NCBI GenBank assembly: GCA_003945285.1
Contig: AP019005.1
Coordinates: 248,001-312,000, forward strand
Reading direction: 5' to 3'
DNA from: Hydrogenimonas sp.
Lineage (GTDB): Bacteria > Campylobacterota > Campylobacteria > Campylobacterales > Hydrogenimonadaceae
DNA length: 64,000 bases
The notes below the pieces were generated by a model. The model saw only the letters and a list, made by a program, of their open reading frames with translations, was not told where the DNA came from and did not search any database. Within the stretch, counting starts at the first letter, position 1; every line of letters starts with the position of its first letter. Below are positions 18,180 to 27,703 of the stretch, one piece after another. The translations under genes and the position numbers were made by a program.

Positions 18180-19505
18180 TCAGTAAGCTCCTTCTCTTTT
18201 AAGCACTACTTTTACAGTTTTAAAAAGGATTATTATGTCCAGCCAAATAGACCAGTTTATTACATACCATTTATCAATTTTCACTCTGAAATCATAATCT
18301 GTATCGCTTCGTCCGCTAACCTGCCAAAGTCCGGTTATTCCCGGTTTGACCATATAATAGTAGACTGCATTCTCTTTATAGTACTGTTCGATCTCTTTTT
18401 GAATTACAGGTCTTGGACCTACAAAATACATATCTCCCCGAAGAATGTTGAATATTTGAGGAAGCTCATCAAGTGAGGTTTTTCTCAAAAAAGCTCCTAT
18501 TTTCGTTACTCTCGGGTCATTTTTTAGTTTAAAGTTTTTTTCCCACTCATCTTTTATTTCAGGATTCTCTTTTAAAAGTTTTTCCAGCCTTTTATCGGCA
18601 TCTACATACATACTTCTGAACTTCAAGGTAGGTATAGACTTGCTGTTTTTCCCTACTCTGGTATGAACAAAAAAAACAGGACCTGGAGACTCTTTTTTTA
18701 CAAGAATTGCTATTATCCCGATAATTGGAAGTAAAATCGGCAGTAATATAATTGCCAAAGTATAATTAAACAAACATTGAAGTAGTTGTCTGTACTTCGA
18801 TTTCAGTCTATTCTGAAAAACGATAAGGTTGGTCCTTGTATTGAAGAGAGAATATATATGAGACTGGGTCAAATCATAGTCATTCATAAGGGGAATGAAG
18901 TTGACTTCATGTCTGTTTTGCAGTTCACTATCAATCAAGTGGCTCAATTTATTTATGGTGCCGTTGGAAGAGTTGATAAAAACGGTCTTCGGCTCTTTTT
19001 TATTTGCAGGTACATATCCAAGATATGGATTGCTGAAAAGCTCCTTTTTCAAAAATTCGTCATTTGCATAAACTTTGACAGGTTTTTGCCATATACGTAT
19101 CCTGTAAAGGAGAGTTTTTGTTATTATTTTTAGAAAAGGGATCAAGAATGCCATCAATATGAACGATAGAACAATGACAATGCGGGAATAGTTTTGTACA
19201 CTTTTTGTCAATGCCAGATATGCCAAAACGATAATCAGGCTGAAAAAAAGCCCTTTGAAAATCAGCCGGCTTTCATGCCAGAAGTCGTAGCGGTGAGTGT
19301 ATATTCCTTCATAAGCCAATATGGCAATTGTTATTGTGTAGATCGGCCAGAAGTTCAGGTAGTTCAAAACATCGATTGTGTGAGTGATGTCCAAAATATC
19401 AAAAAAATCAATAAGATTCCGCAGTTGATAAGCTAGAATCAATGATAAAACAATAGCAGCGATATCGACAAAAATGAAAATAACTTTGGATAGTATCTCT
19501 TTCAT
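18180..19505 (-). CDS. Undecaprenyl-phosphate sugar-1-phosphate transferase (initiating enzyme)
   Basis: 441 residues: about five membrane helices in the N-terminal half, then a bacterial sugar transferase domain with KKESPGPVFFVHTRVGK, LKFRSMYVDAD, TSLDELPQIFNILRGDM and GPRPV, ending in PGITGLWQVSGRS. Enzymes of this class (WbaP/WcaJ-like) attach the first sugar phosphate to undecaprenyl phosphate at the inner membrane. It is the last gene of the island in transcription order. An IS3 element now lies 26 bases before its ATG, between it and a TATAAT box. Confidence 0.9.
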   Translation of the reverse strand: MKEILSKVIFIFVDIAAIVLSLILAYQLRNLIDFFDILDITHTIDVLNYLNFWPIYTITIAILAYEGIYTHRYDFWHESRLIFKGLFFSLIIVLAYLALTKSVQNYSRIVIVLSFILMAFLIPFLKIITKTLLYRIRIWQKPVKVYANDEFLKKELFSNPYLGYVPANKKEPKTVFINSSNGTINKLSHLIDSELQNRHEVNFIPLMNDYDLTQSHIYSLFNTRTNLIVFQNRLKSKYRQLLQCLFNYTLAIILLPILLPIIGIIAILVKKESPGPVFFVHTRVGKNSKSIPTLKFRSMYVDADKRLEKLLKENPEIKDEWEKNFKLKNDPRVTKIGAFLRKTSLDELPQIFNILRGDMYFVGPRPVIQKEIEQYYKENAVYYYMVKPGITGLWQVSGRSDTDYDFRVKIDKWYVINWSIWLDIIILFKTVKVVLKREGAY

Positions 19506-19583
19506 CGGTTCCGAATCTTTATTTTTAGCGATGACCTGCCCCCAAATTTAGGTCCAATCCCAGAGTTAGATTTTGATTGTATA

Positions 19584-20671
19584 TCAGGCGACATATTTTC
19601 TGCCTGAAACCTTGGCCGGTGGCTGTTTGTCCAGTGAGCTGTGCGGTCGTTCGTGATTGTAATGATTTCGCCATTTTTCGATGATGACAGCGGCCTCTTT
19701 CCGATTGTAAAACCACTCCCTGTTCAGACACTCGTCCCTGAATTTTCCATTGAAGCTTTCCACATAGGCGTTCTGCCAGGGAGAGCCTGGCTTGATGAAA
19801 GCCGGACCGATATCATTGTCTGTCAGCCATTGAATAACCGCCTTAGCCGTGAACTCCGGCCCATTGTCACTGCGGATGAATTTGGGCCTGCCGTACAGTG
19901 TCATCAGGCGAGAGAGCGTATCGATGAGATGGTGCGTCCTGATGGAAGCCGCTACCTCCAGTGCCAGGCATTCTCTTGTGTATTCGTCTACGACCACCAG
20001 AATCTTGAGCTTCTGCCCATTGGCGGCACGGTCGCTGACGAAATCGTAGCTCCAGACATGATTGATATGCCCGGATTGCAGTTTGATCGGGTCGGTTCCC
20101 GGACGTCTGCGCCTGGGACGCTTCTTCGGCAGCTGCAGGTTCAGCATTGTCCATAGGCGATAGATCCGCTTAGCGTTGATCGTCTCGTTCATTTCCCAAC
20201 CCAGCATCACACCGATGCGGCGATAGCCGAAACGGGGATATTTCTCGCTGAGCGCTTTGACCGATTCGGCCAGCACCTCGTCCTTGAAGGGCTGTCTCGG
20301 TTTGTAGACCATACTCGACCGGCTCACGCCGATCTCCTGGCAGGCCCGCCGTTGCGAGACGTTGTGCGCTTGCATCATCCGCACCGCTGCACGCTTCTGG
20401 TCGGGCCTTACCACTTTTTTTCGACAACATCCTTCAGCGCATCGTTGACGAGTATCTGCTCCGCCAGCAGCTTTTTCAGCCTGGCGTTCTCCCTTTCGAG
20501 CTCTTTGAGCCGCTTGACCTCGGAAACCCCCATGCCTCCATAGAGCTTTTTCCACCGGTAGAACGTCGTATCGGATATATTGTGCTTTCGGATGACCTCC
20601 TGGTCTGTCGCGGCCCGCTCCGCCTCCTGCAAAATTTTGACGATCTGCTCTTCACTAAATCGTTTCTTCAT
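19584..20671 (-). CDS. IS3-family transposase OrfAB, produced by -1 frameshift
   Basis: The OrfB frame carries the HTH_21 region and an rve integrase domain with the DDE triad: D in WSYDFVSD, D in IRSDNGPEF and E in NAYVESFNG, with 35 residues between the last two (D-X35-E). OrfA and OrfB overlap; a slippery A AAA AAG (20414-20420, minus strand) would join them by -1 slippage into one protein of about 360 residues. OrfB alone has no well-placed start. It catalyses excision and insertion of the element. Confidence 0.9.
20408..20671 (-). CDS. IS3-family transposase OrfA (HTH protein)
   Basis: 87 residues, starting MKKRFSEEQIVKILQEAERA. The N-terminal helix-turn-helix (HNISDTTFYRWKKLYGG) is followed by a leucine-zipper helix (LKELERENARLKKLLAEQ), the standard OrfA layout for binding the IS ends and dimerising. 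The frame ends just after the A7 slippage run. Without frameshifting OrfA acts in this family as a regulator of transposition. Confidence 0.9.
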   Translation of the reverse strand: MKKRFSEEQIVKILQEAERAATDQEVIRKHNISDTTFYRWKKLYGGMGVSEVKRLKELERENARLKKLLAEQILVNDALKDVVEKKW

Positions 20672-20743
20672 GTTTGGCTTCCTTTGTTAGAAATTATATT
20701 CTAACTCTGGATATGGCTTGAATTTCGGGGAGCAGGTCAGCGA

Positions 20744-20749
20744 ATTATA
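20744..20749 (-). promoter_or_regulatory. -10 box cut off from the initiating transferase gene by the IS element
   Basis: The minus strand reads ATTTTGGGTATAATTCGC immediately before the IS right end, a perfect TATAAT in the same TTTGGGTATAATTC context seen upstream of wzz and of the TrpD2-like gene. Without the IS this box would lie about 30 bases from the transferase ATG. Transcripts from it now start at or inside the element. Confidence 0.55.
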
Positions 20750-20756
20750 CCCAAAA

Positions 20757-22160
20757 TCAGTTACGGCTGAAGTCGTCATCCAGGCGTACTATGTCATCTT
20801 CTCCGGTATACTCGCCCACCTGCGCTTCTATAAGAACTACCGGAATCTTTCCTTCATTCGCCAGGCGGTGGACTTCACCCATCTTTATGTATGTCGATTC
20901 GTTCGGGCGTATGAGTTTCGTTTCGTCTCCGACCGTGACTGTAGCGGTGCCGCTGACCACTATCCAGTGCTCGCTGCGATGAAAATGTTTCTGCAGGCTG
21001 AGCCGTTTTCCGGGTTTTACCACGATTCTTTTTATCTTGTAGCCAGGTGTATTTTCAAGTACAGTATAGGTTCCCCACGGGCGGTGGGCCGTAAGGTGAA
21101 CCGTAGGAAGATCCGACCCGCTTTGTTTAAGAGTGTTGACAACCTGCTTCACCTTTTGTGAACTGCCTTTGCGGCTTATAAGCAGAGCATCGGCGGTATC
21201 GACGATTATGAGATCTTCTACATCTATTGTGGCTATGGTTCTTTCAGAACCGAGAACGAGGTTGTTTTTTGAGTTTAGAGGCACATGGGCCGGGTTGTGC
21301 GTATTTCCGTTTTCATCTTTCGGCAGTTCGTCGTACAGAGCGTCGAAGCTGCCGAGATCACTCCAGCCTATGTCGCACGGTACTACCTTAACCTTCCCGC
21401 TTTTCTCCATTACCGCATAGTCTATGCTCTCTTCGGGGATCGCGGCCATATCTTCATGTTTTATGCGAATAAGTCCCTTTTCGGTACTTTTGGAGTTTTC
21501 ATAGGCCATTTTCGAGGCTTCATATATTTCAGGTGCATTGGCTTTCAGCTCTTCAAGAAATGTTTCAACCTTGAAGCAGAACATTCCGCTGTTCCAGTAA
21601 AATCTAGACTCATCTTTTCCGTTTTGCGACCCGTTTCTCTTCAGGTAGCGCTCCGCGGTTTCAATATCCGGCTTCTCTTTGAAACTTTTTACATCTTCCC
21701 TATCTGCCTCGATATAGCCGAATCCCGTCTCGGGGTAGGACGGTTCTATGCCAAAAGTTACAAGAAAACCCTCTTTCGCAAGCTGTTCGGCTCTTTTTAC
21801 AGCTGCCGTATAAGCCTTTTCATCTTTTATGAGATGATCGGATGGAGTTACCAAAACCAGATCCTCTCCGCCAAGCGCGAAACAGGCCAGGGCAATGGCC
21901 GGGGCGGTATTTCGGCCGATCGGCTCAAGAAGAAATCTGTTGTCTGCCACCCCAAGCTCTTCGAGCTGGTCCAGTGCAGGAAAGTACTGCTCGGAGTTTG
22001 AGACAATAAGCTGCTCTTCACACAGCTTCCGGTTCCGTCTGAGCGTGAGTTGGAAAAGAGAGCTGTCATCGAAAAGCTTTACAAACTGCTTGGGCATCAA
22101 AGTTCTGCTGATAGGCCATAGCCTGGTACCGCTACCACCGCAGAGGATTATGTTGGTCAT
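20757..22160 (-). CDS. manC: Mannose-1-phosphate guanylyltransferase / mannose-6-phosphate isomerase
   Basis: 467 residues. The N-terminal nucleotidyltransferase begins with CGGSGTRLWPISR and has the FVTFGIEPSYPETGFGYIE block. The C-terminal cupin isomerase domain contains RPWGTYTVLE, QKHFHRSEHW and GEYTGEDDIVR. The enzyme converts fructose-6-P-derived mannose-6-P and makes GDP-mannose for surface glycans. It overlaps the upstream glycosyltransferase by four bases. No phosphomannomutase is in the window. Confidence 0.93.
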   Translation of the reverse strand: MTNIILCGGSGTRLWPISRTLMPKQFVKLFDDSSLFQLTLRRNRKLCEEQLIVSNSEQYFPALDQLEELGVADNRFLLEPIGRNTAPAIALACFALGGEDLVLVTPSDHLIKDEKAYTAAVKRAEQLAKEGFLVTFGIEPSYPETGFGYIEADREDVKSFKEKPDIETAERYLKRNGSQNGKDESRFYWNSGMFCFKVETFLEELKANAPEIYEASKMAYENSKSTEKGLIRIKHEDMAAIPEESIDYAVMEKSGKVKVVPCDIGWSDLGSFDALYDELPKDENGNTHNPAHVPLNSKNNLVLGSERTIATIDVEDLIIVDTADALLISRKGSSQKVKQVVNTLKQSGSDLPTVHLTAHRPWGTYTVLENTPGYKIKRIVVKPGKRLSLQKHFHRSEHWIVVSGTATVTVGDETKLIRPNESTYIKMGEVHRLANEGKIPVVLIEAQVGEYTGEDDIVRLDDDFSRN

Positions 22161-23284
22161 TTCTGGTCCGCTCCTGCCTTGAATTGTTTATATTTTTCGT
22201 CTACAAATAATTTTATCTCATTTTCAAAACGTTCTCGTCCAAATTTTAGAGCATGTTCTCTGATTTTAATCGGTTCAAACAGTTTTTCGTTTGCTTCGAA
22301 ATAATTGACGGCATCCAATAGATCCCGGATATCTTGGTTTTCGAAATGTACACCCGTAACTCTATTTATTACAGTCTCTTTTGTCCCTCCTTTTCCTAGG
22401 CATATTACCGGTGTTCCGCAGGCCTGTGCTTCAACCGGTGTAATGCCAAAGTCCTCTTCTGCAGCAAAGACAAAAGCTTTGGCCTTTTGCATCATATCAA
22501 CCATTGTTTCATCACTCTGGTATCCAAGAAGCTCTACGTTCTTCCCGGCTTTGGCTTTTATCTTCTCCATATCCGGTCCGGTGCCTATAACTACCAGTTT
22601 TCTGTCCGTTTGGCTGAACGCTTCAACGATCAGATCAATTTTTTTGTATGGAACCATTCTGGAAGCGGTTAAATAGTAATCCTCTTTTTGCTTACAGAGC
22701 TGAAATTTTTCCACATCTACCGGCGGATATATTACAGTGGCCTCTTTTGCGTAGATCTTTTTGATGCGCTTTGCTATGTAGTTCGAGTTTGCTATGTAGT
22801 AATCGACCCGGTTAGCCGTACCTACATCCCAGTTTCTGATTTTGTGCAAAAAATATTTCGCCAAAATACCTTTAACTCCGTGATCAAGTCCGCTCTCTTT
22901 TAGATATTGATGGTATAGGTCCCATGCATAACGTATGGGGGTGTGAACATAGCTTATATGTAGTTGGTTCGAGTCGGTAAGCACACCTTTCGCTACAGCA
23001 TGAGATGATGAAAGAATCACGTCATATTCGGTTAGATCAAACTGCTCTATGGCAAACGGAAACAGCGGAAGATAGTTTCGGTATTTCTCTTTTGCCTTCG
23101 GCAGCCTCTGTATAAAAGATGTTTTTGCCTTTTTGCCTTTTAAAATAGTGCTCCTGTCATCTTCATTTAGAAAGTCTATCAGGCTGTATATGTCGAAGTC
23201 ATCCCAAATGTTTGTGAAACTCTCAACGCATTTTTCCGCTCCGGCATATATGCTGAACCAGTCGTGAATGAGTGCTTTTTTCAT
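22157..23284 (-). CDS. Glycosyltransferase family 4, probable mannosyltransferase
   Basis: 375 residues with GT-B architecture. The N-terminus (KKALIHDWFSIYAGAEKCVE) and SYVHTPIRYAWDLYHQYL are typical of WbaZ/WbdB-type enzymes. The C-terminal donor domain carries the EEDFGITPVEAQACGTPVI motif with the conserved E-x7-E pattern. Adjacent manC makes GDP-mannose a likely donor, by context. It overlaps the sulfotransferase stop by one base. Confidence 0.88.
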   Translation of the reverse strand: MKKALIHDWFSIYAGAEKCVESFTNIWDDFDIYSLIDFLNEDDRSTILKGKKAKTSFIQRLPKAKEKYRNYLPLFPFAIEQFDLTEYDVILSSSHAVAKGVLTDSNQLHISYVHTPIRYAWDLYHQYLKESGLDHGVKGILAKYFLHKIRNWDVGTANRVDYYIANSNYIAKRIKKIYAKEATVIYPPVDVEKFQLCKQKEDYYLTASRMVPYKKIDLIVEAFSQTDRKLVVIGTGPDMEKIKAKAGKNVELLGYQSDETMVDMMQKAKAFVFAAEEDFGITPVEAQACGTPVICLGKGGTKETVINRVTGVHFENQDIRDLLDAVNYFEANEKLFEPIKIREHALKFGRERFENEIKLFVDEKYKQFKAGADQK

Positions 23285-24114
23285 TAACTTCCTCTTTTCC
23301 AGTGTGAAAGATCAATTTTTAGAGTTTGCTCCAAAAGCGCAATGTCTTCTTCGAATAGATCTCTGACAAGAGCATAATCACTTGGTTGCATTTTTGGTTT
23401 ATCGTGGTTTTTGTATGGCTGATACAAAAGATTTTGAACAATTTTGTTTGATTTAACCAGCCCAAGCAAATTAATCAGTCCCATTTCACGGAGAAGGATA
23501 GCGCTTTTTTTTGCAAGTTTAGCCAGATAAAAGTTTCTGGGACGACTGGCCGGAAGAGTTTTTTCATAATAGTTAAGGTCAATATCCTGTTTTATTTCCA
23601 AGAAATTAAAAATCTCGTGAGCAAATTTTTTTGGATCTTTTTTCAAATTGTCGAAGAAAAGAATTTTTATTTTTTTTGGGTCGAACTCTTTCAGATACTT
23701 TGAGAGATATTTTCCATAAAGACATTTTTCGGTTAGTTCATCTATTTCTTCTATTGCAGATGCAAAAGGTTTATTTGTAATTCCACTTCTAATAAGGAAA
23801 AGATATTGTGACCATACTTTTTCATACGGGTTTCTAAGAATAGTTAACAATTTTGCATCAGGATAGTTTTGGTGAATTCTCCTTATAGCTTCTGGATCGA
23901 ACATGTAGTCGTGGGAAATTTCACCTACAACACACTGTTCTGGTGCAGATTTAAAAAACTTTTCATACCAGGAAAGCCCCCGATGGTAATAGCGATCGAA
24001 AAAATAAATATCTTTGGCTATCGGTACAAAAACATCAGGATGTTCTGCCAAGATATTATAAAGCCAGGTGGAACCGGATTTATCCGGTCCAATATATACA
24101 AAATCCAGTTTCAT
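23284..24114 (-). CDS. PAPS-dependent sulfotransferase domain protein
   Basis: 276 residues. The 5'-phosphosulfate loop is seen as IGPDKSGSTWLYNILAEHP and the 3'-phosphate motif as LLTILRNPYEKVWSQYLF, both characteristic of Sulfotransfer_1/3 enzymes. It would move sulfate from PAPS to a sugar hydroxyl. Its position between a glycosyltransferase and the Wzy-like gene suggests the surface glycan is sulfated. The gene is AT-rich compared with manC. Confidence 0.8.
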   Translation of the reverse strand: MKLDFVYIGPDKSGSTWLYNILAEHPDVFVPIAKDIYFFDRYYHRGLSWYEKFFKSAPEQCVVGEISHDYMFDPEAIRRIHQNYPDAKLLTILRNPYEKVWSQYLFLIRSGITNKPFASAIEEIDELTEKCLYGKYLSKYLKEFDPKKIKILFFDNLKKDPKKFAHEIFNFLEIKQDIDLNYYEKTLPASRPRNFYLAKLAKKSAILLREMGLINLLGLVKSNKIVQNLLYQPYKNHDKPKMQPSDYALVRDLFEEDIALLEQTLKIDLSHWKRGS

Positions 24115-25443
24115 TTATGGAATCCTTTTATCTGTTATGGTTATAAGAACCGGTGTTTTTACTGCATAGATGGCAGCAATAATGGTCAATGCCGTAAAAC
24201 CTAGAGCGGGAGCGGCAAATGCGTGACCGAACAGCCCGTTGATGCAGATAAATATTATGAGATATCTTGCTGTTTTAAAATAGAGTGTCAAAGAGGGAGA
24301 AAGTTTCTCCATTTTTTTGAAGTGATAGTAGAGATACCACCAAAACAGAATTATCAACACCAGTCCCAATAAGCCGCTTTCGGAAAGAATATGTAGATAG
24401 GAATTGTGCGCAGAGGTGACATCCGAAATATTCTGTTTGGATGATGTAGCAAAATAAAAGATTCCAGGCATTCCGAAATAGTCGTTTTCAATATCATTAT
24501 ATTTTCCGAAACCAATACCGACTATAGGACTTCTGGAAAAGTCTTCTGATGCTTTGGCCCACAAGACAATTCTATTGAGTGCATTGACAATGGATTCGTT
24601 TTCGGAAAGACCACGAGCAAGCTTCTCTTCTTTGACATTTTCTGCTTGAGTTGCTTGTTCTACAGCCATAGGAAGTGTTTCGAAAAACTCATTTGAGAAA
24701 ATGGACTGGAACCTTTCAATGCTTCTGATATTCATATTCAAAAGCAGAAGAGTGGCCAAGAAAAATATACCAGCTGTTTTAATAAGTAGAAGGTATTTTT
24801 TTTCGGATAACATATAAAAAACCATAACACCGGCTACCGCAACAAGGGCTTGTCTTGAAGAAGAGAAAATTAGAGGAAATAAAGAAATAATGAAAAATAA
24901 TAGATTTATTTTATTCTTATGGTAAAGATATTGAAAAGTAATAAAAATCACAATGGTTCCAAAATAGGTACCTGCACCAGTGTGAGAAGATATAAAAGCA
25001 GAAAAATCTTTCCCGATACTGAGTAGCTCAGCAGATGGGTTGAAAATCCAAATTAAAAACAGGATGAAGTTGATAAAAGCAATACTATAGATAACTCTTT
25101 TGAGAAAGATCAGATCATAAATACGTGTAGAAAGTAGTGAAAAAATAATTATTGGCAAGTAGTAGAGAAAAATACGCCCCTCACCACGAAAATATTCGGG
25201 AGTTAAGCTGTCTAATGTTATACCTGAAGATGCTATACCGGTAAGAATCCAGAGGAGCATATTTATCAAAATCAGTAGGGCCGCTTTTTTTATGGAGGTA
25301 CTTTTAAAGAGAAGATATACTGTTATCAGGCCTAAAATCATTAAAGAAATTATAGTAATGAGCGGAAATTTCAAAAAGAAAATACTACTCCAGAAAAGCA
25401 GTATGGCAACAGAAGCTATTGGAAGTCTAATATCTTTATGCAT
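24115..25443 (-). CDS. O-antigen ligase/polymerase family protein (Wzy/WaaL-like)
   Basis: 442 residues with roughly eleven membrane helices and a large periplasmic loop. The Wzy_C hallmark TSAHNSYLHILSESGLLGLV lies near residue 345. Proteins of this type either polymerise repeat units (Wzy) or ligate them to lipid A core (WaaL); sequence alone does not separate the two. Position next to Wzx in the island favours Wzy. Strongly AT-rich. It overlaps the flippase stop by eight bases. Confidence 0.8.
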   Translation of the reverse strand: MHKDIRLPIASVAILLFWSSIFFLKFPLITIISLMILGLITVYLLFKSTSIKKAALLILINMLLWILTGIASSGITLDSLTPEYFRGEGRIFLYYLPIIIFSLLSTRIYDLIFLKRVIYSIAFINFILFLIWIFNPSAELLSIGKDFSAFISSHTGAGTYFGTIVIFITFQYLYHKNKINLLFFIISLFPLIFSSSRQALVAVAGVMVFYMLSEKKYLLLIKTAGIFFLATLLLLNMNIRSIERFQSIFSNEFFETLPMAVEQATQAENVKEEKLARGLSENESIVNALNRIVLWAKASEDFSRSPIVGIGFGKYNDIENDYFGMPGIFYFATSSKQNISDVTSAHNSYLHILSESGLLGLVLIILFWWYLYYHFKKMEKLSPSLTLYFKTARYLIIFICINGLFGHAFAAPALGFTALTIIAAIYAVKTPVLITITDKRIP

Positions 25444-26719
25444 GATATAGGCGGAACCTTTTTATATAAATATACAATGATGAAAAAAATAGAAAGACAA
25501 AACTGCAAAAACTAGCTATGGACGCACCTAGAATTTCGAATAAAGGAATGAGAAGGAGATTTAAAAGTATATTGATAATTGAAGCCAAAAGCATGATAAA
25601 AGCAAATTTTTTTTCATAATGAGCTACTAGAAAAAGTGCTGCGACAACTCCAACAAAAGAATTCAATAATTGACCGCCGGATAGAAAAAGAAGGCTGGAA
25701 TAGCCTTCTTTGAAATCATTGCCGTAGAATTCGAGCATCCATTCTCCAAATAAAACGAAAGCCAAAAAAATAAGCAAGCTGGTCATGGCAACCTTTCCGA
25801 ATGCCCATCTTATCAGATCATTTATTTTTGAAAAGAACTTTTCATTGAAGGCTGCTGAAAATTTTGGAGCCAAGATATTGCAAAGTGCAACAGAGGGCAA
25901 GGTTACAATCATAGAGAATTTAGCAACAATATAATAAACACCTACTGCTTCGCTTGAGACAAGAGAGGCTATCATTATGGTATCAATCCAGTTCATGATT
26001 AACATCAGAGCCGAGGTCAACAAGAAAGGGACTGACAATTTAAAAATTTTTTTTATCCTTTTATGAGTGATAAAAATTTTTTTGACCGAAGGAGAGAGTC
26101 CTTTTTCGCTTTTTGCATAGATGGCAACTAGACTGAATAGGAAGCTCATAGCTATCGCTACAAAAATTATTTTCACAATCGCATCTGCTTCGTAGGAACT
26201 TTTGTGCAGAACAAGCATGAGTAACATAAAAAGAAATAGGCTCATATAGTTAAAAAATGACTGGAGAGCAATTTCTCTTATGGCTTTCAAAAAAGTAAAG
26301 TTGAGAGTCAAAAGAGTATATAAAATGTATGAAAATATTATAAAAATAAATGTGTCCTTATTTAGGTTGCCATGAAAAAGTTTTTGAAGAATTTGACTGT
26401 TCAACACAAAAAGAACTATTGAGACTATAAGTGAAAATACCAGGACTATAAGAGAGATTTCTCTAAAAAGATCTGCAGTACCTTGTTGCAGTTGCCGGCT
26501 TTTTGATATCTCTCTAAGAAGATATCCGTCAGTACCGAATTTTGTGAAAATACTTAGTACCTGTAAAAAAGTCATAGTGGTTGCGAATATGCCTGTTCCA
26601 AGCGGTCCAAATTTCTTAGCCAGATAGAAGGTGAGGACAAAACCAAGAGCAAGTCCAGCCACCTTTATAGCAAATGAAACCAAACCTTTGTTTAGAACCT
26701 CTTTTTTGTCATGGTGCAT
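25436..26719 (-). CDS. Polysaccharide flippase, Wzx-like (MATE/MVF superfamily)
   Basis: 427 residues with about 12-14 membrane helices, opening with GLVSFAIKVAGLALGFVLTFYLAKKFGPLG, the usual first two helices of oligosaccharide flippases. It would move lipid-linked repeat units across the inner membrane. Located between the Wzy-like gene and a GT2 gene, which is the standard Wzx/Wzy arrangement. The coding sequence is rich in A and T. Confidence 0.85.
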   Translation of the reverse strand: MHHDKKEVLNKGLVSFAIKVAGLALGFVLTFYLAKKFGPLGTGIFATTMTFLQVLSIFTKFGTDGYLLREISKSRQLQQGTADLFREISLIVLVFSLIVSIVLFVLNSQILQKLFHGNLNKDTFIFIIFSYILYTLLTLNFTFLKAIREIALQSFFNYMSLFLFMLLMLVLHKSSYEADAIVKIIFVAIAMSFLFSLVAIYAKSEKGLSPSVKKIFITHKRIKKIFKLSVPFLLTSALMLIMNWIDTIMIASLVSSEAVGVYYIVAKFSMIVTLPSVALCNILAPKFSAAFNEKFFSKINDLIRWAFGKVAMTSLLIFLAFVLFGEWMLEFYGNDFKEGYSSLLFLSGGQLLNSFVGVVAALFLVAHYEKKFAFIMLLASIINILLNLLLIPLFEILGASIASFCSFVFLFFSSLYIYIKRFRLYHA

Positions 26720-26722
26720 GTT

Positions 26723-27703
26723 TTATTTCACCATTTGGTAAAAGTAGAGTAAAGACTTTATGACAAAGTTAGGGGTAAGTTTACAGATAAGTTCTTTTCT
26801 TTTGAATTTTTGGTTTATAAATTCGTTATATAAAACTTGATCTTCTTCTGCCAAAAACAGCTTGGCACGTAACAGTTTTGGGAGAGTGTTTTTGCGATAC
26901 AAAAGTGATTCTATGGCCTCTTTGGTAGTGGTTCCGAATGTTGCTTCAGCAATATCCAGATAGGCATAGTCAAGAAGAATTCGCCGAAAGTGGTTCTTCC
27001 CGCTTAAAAAAGTGCTGTTTCCGATTCTATTGAGTACGATAGGCTTGTGGGCATAGTACATATCGGCTCCATTGGATATCATTCTAAAAAGGATATAAGT
27101 GTGAATATATTGTGTTCCTATAAACCTGTTAAGCTGTTTGTCGATTTGCACCACATTGTCCCATAAAGATTTTTTAAAAACTATAGATGAAATATATGAA
27201 AATATTCCTCCCAGTCTGTCAAGTTGTTCTATATAGTCGTTTATATTTTGGCTAGTCACATGAAAAGGGTATCGTGTCCAGCTTTCTAGCTCTTTCTTTT
27301 TTGAAGAGAAATTGATTCTGTCATAAACAAAAATATCGGCTTTGTTTGATCTATATGTATCGAAGATTTGTTCAAGAGATGATTTAATGGCCAAGTCGTC
27401 ACTTCCCAAGAACCAACATAGTTCTGCTGATGCAAGTTCAACAGCTTTTAAAAAGTTTTTGTCTGCACCAAGGTTCTCTTTATTTTTATGGTATTTTATT
27501 TGTATAGATGATTCGTTAATTGTCTTTTGAAACTTTTTTACGACTTCAGCTGTATTGTCTTCAGATGCATTGTCACTGATACAGATCTCAATTTTATATT
27601 TTATATTTTCTGCAGCCTTTTTGATACTCACGAGAGTTTCTGCCAAGTATGATGCCCTGTTGTAGGTAGGAATACATATTGAAATGGCGGGAACATCAAA
27701 CAT
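26723..27703 (-). CDS. Glycosyltransferase family 2
   Basis: About 326 residues. GT-A fold with ISICIPTYNRASYLAETLVS at the N-terminus, ISDNASEDNT, and a DXD-like WFLGSDDLA near residue 100. It resembles the abequosyl- and tyvelosyltransferase branch of GT2 (WbaV/WbaR-like), which would suit the neighbouring dideoxysugar genes, but this is context inference. An upstream in-frame TTG (27706) is an alternative start. It overlaps the epimerase stop. Confidence 0.85.
   Translation of the reverse strand: MFDVPAISICIPTYNRASYLAETLVSIKKAAENIKYKIEICISDNASEDNTAEVVKKFQKTINESSIQIKYHKNKENLGADKNFLKAVELASAELCWFLGSDDLAIKSSLEQIFDTYRSNKADIFVYDRINFSSKKKELESWTRYPFHVTSQNINDYIEQLDRLGGIFSYISSIVFKKSLWDNVVQIDKQLNRFIGTQYIHTYILFRMISNGADMYYAHKPIVLNRIGNSTFLSGKNHFRRILLDYAYLDIAEATFGTTTKEAIESLLYRKNTLPKLLRAKLFLAEEDQVLYNEFINQKFKRKELICKLTPNFVIKSLLYFYQMVK

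Larger units (their letters stand above)
19532..20739 (-). mobile_element. Complete IS3-family (IS407-like) insertion sequence, 1208 bp
   Basis: Imperfect terminal inverted repeats of about 39 bp, both beginning TGACCTGC and ending CCAGAGTTAGA, bound the two transposase frames. The element is flanked by 4-bp direct repeats GCGA (19528-19531 and 20740-20743), as expected for the IS407 group. Everything needed for transposition appears intact, so the insertion looks recent. It sits between the manC stop and the initiating transferase gene. Confidence 0.93.
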
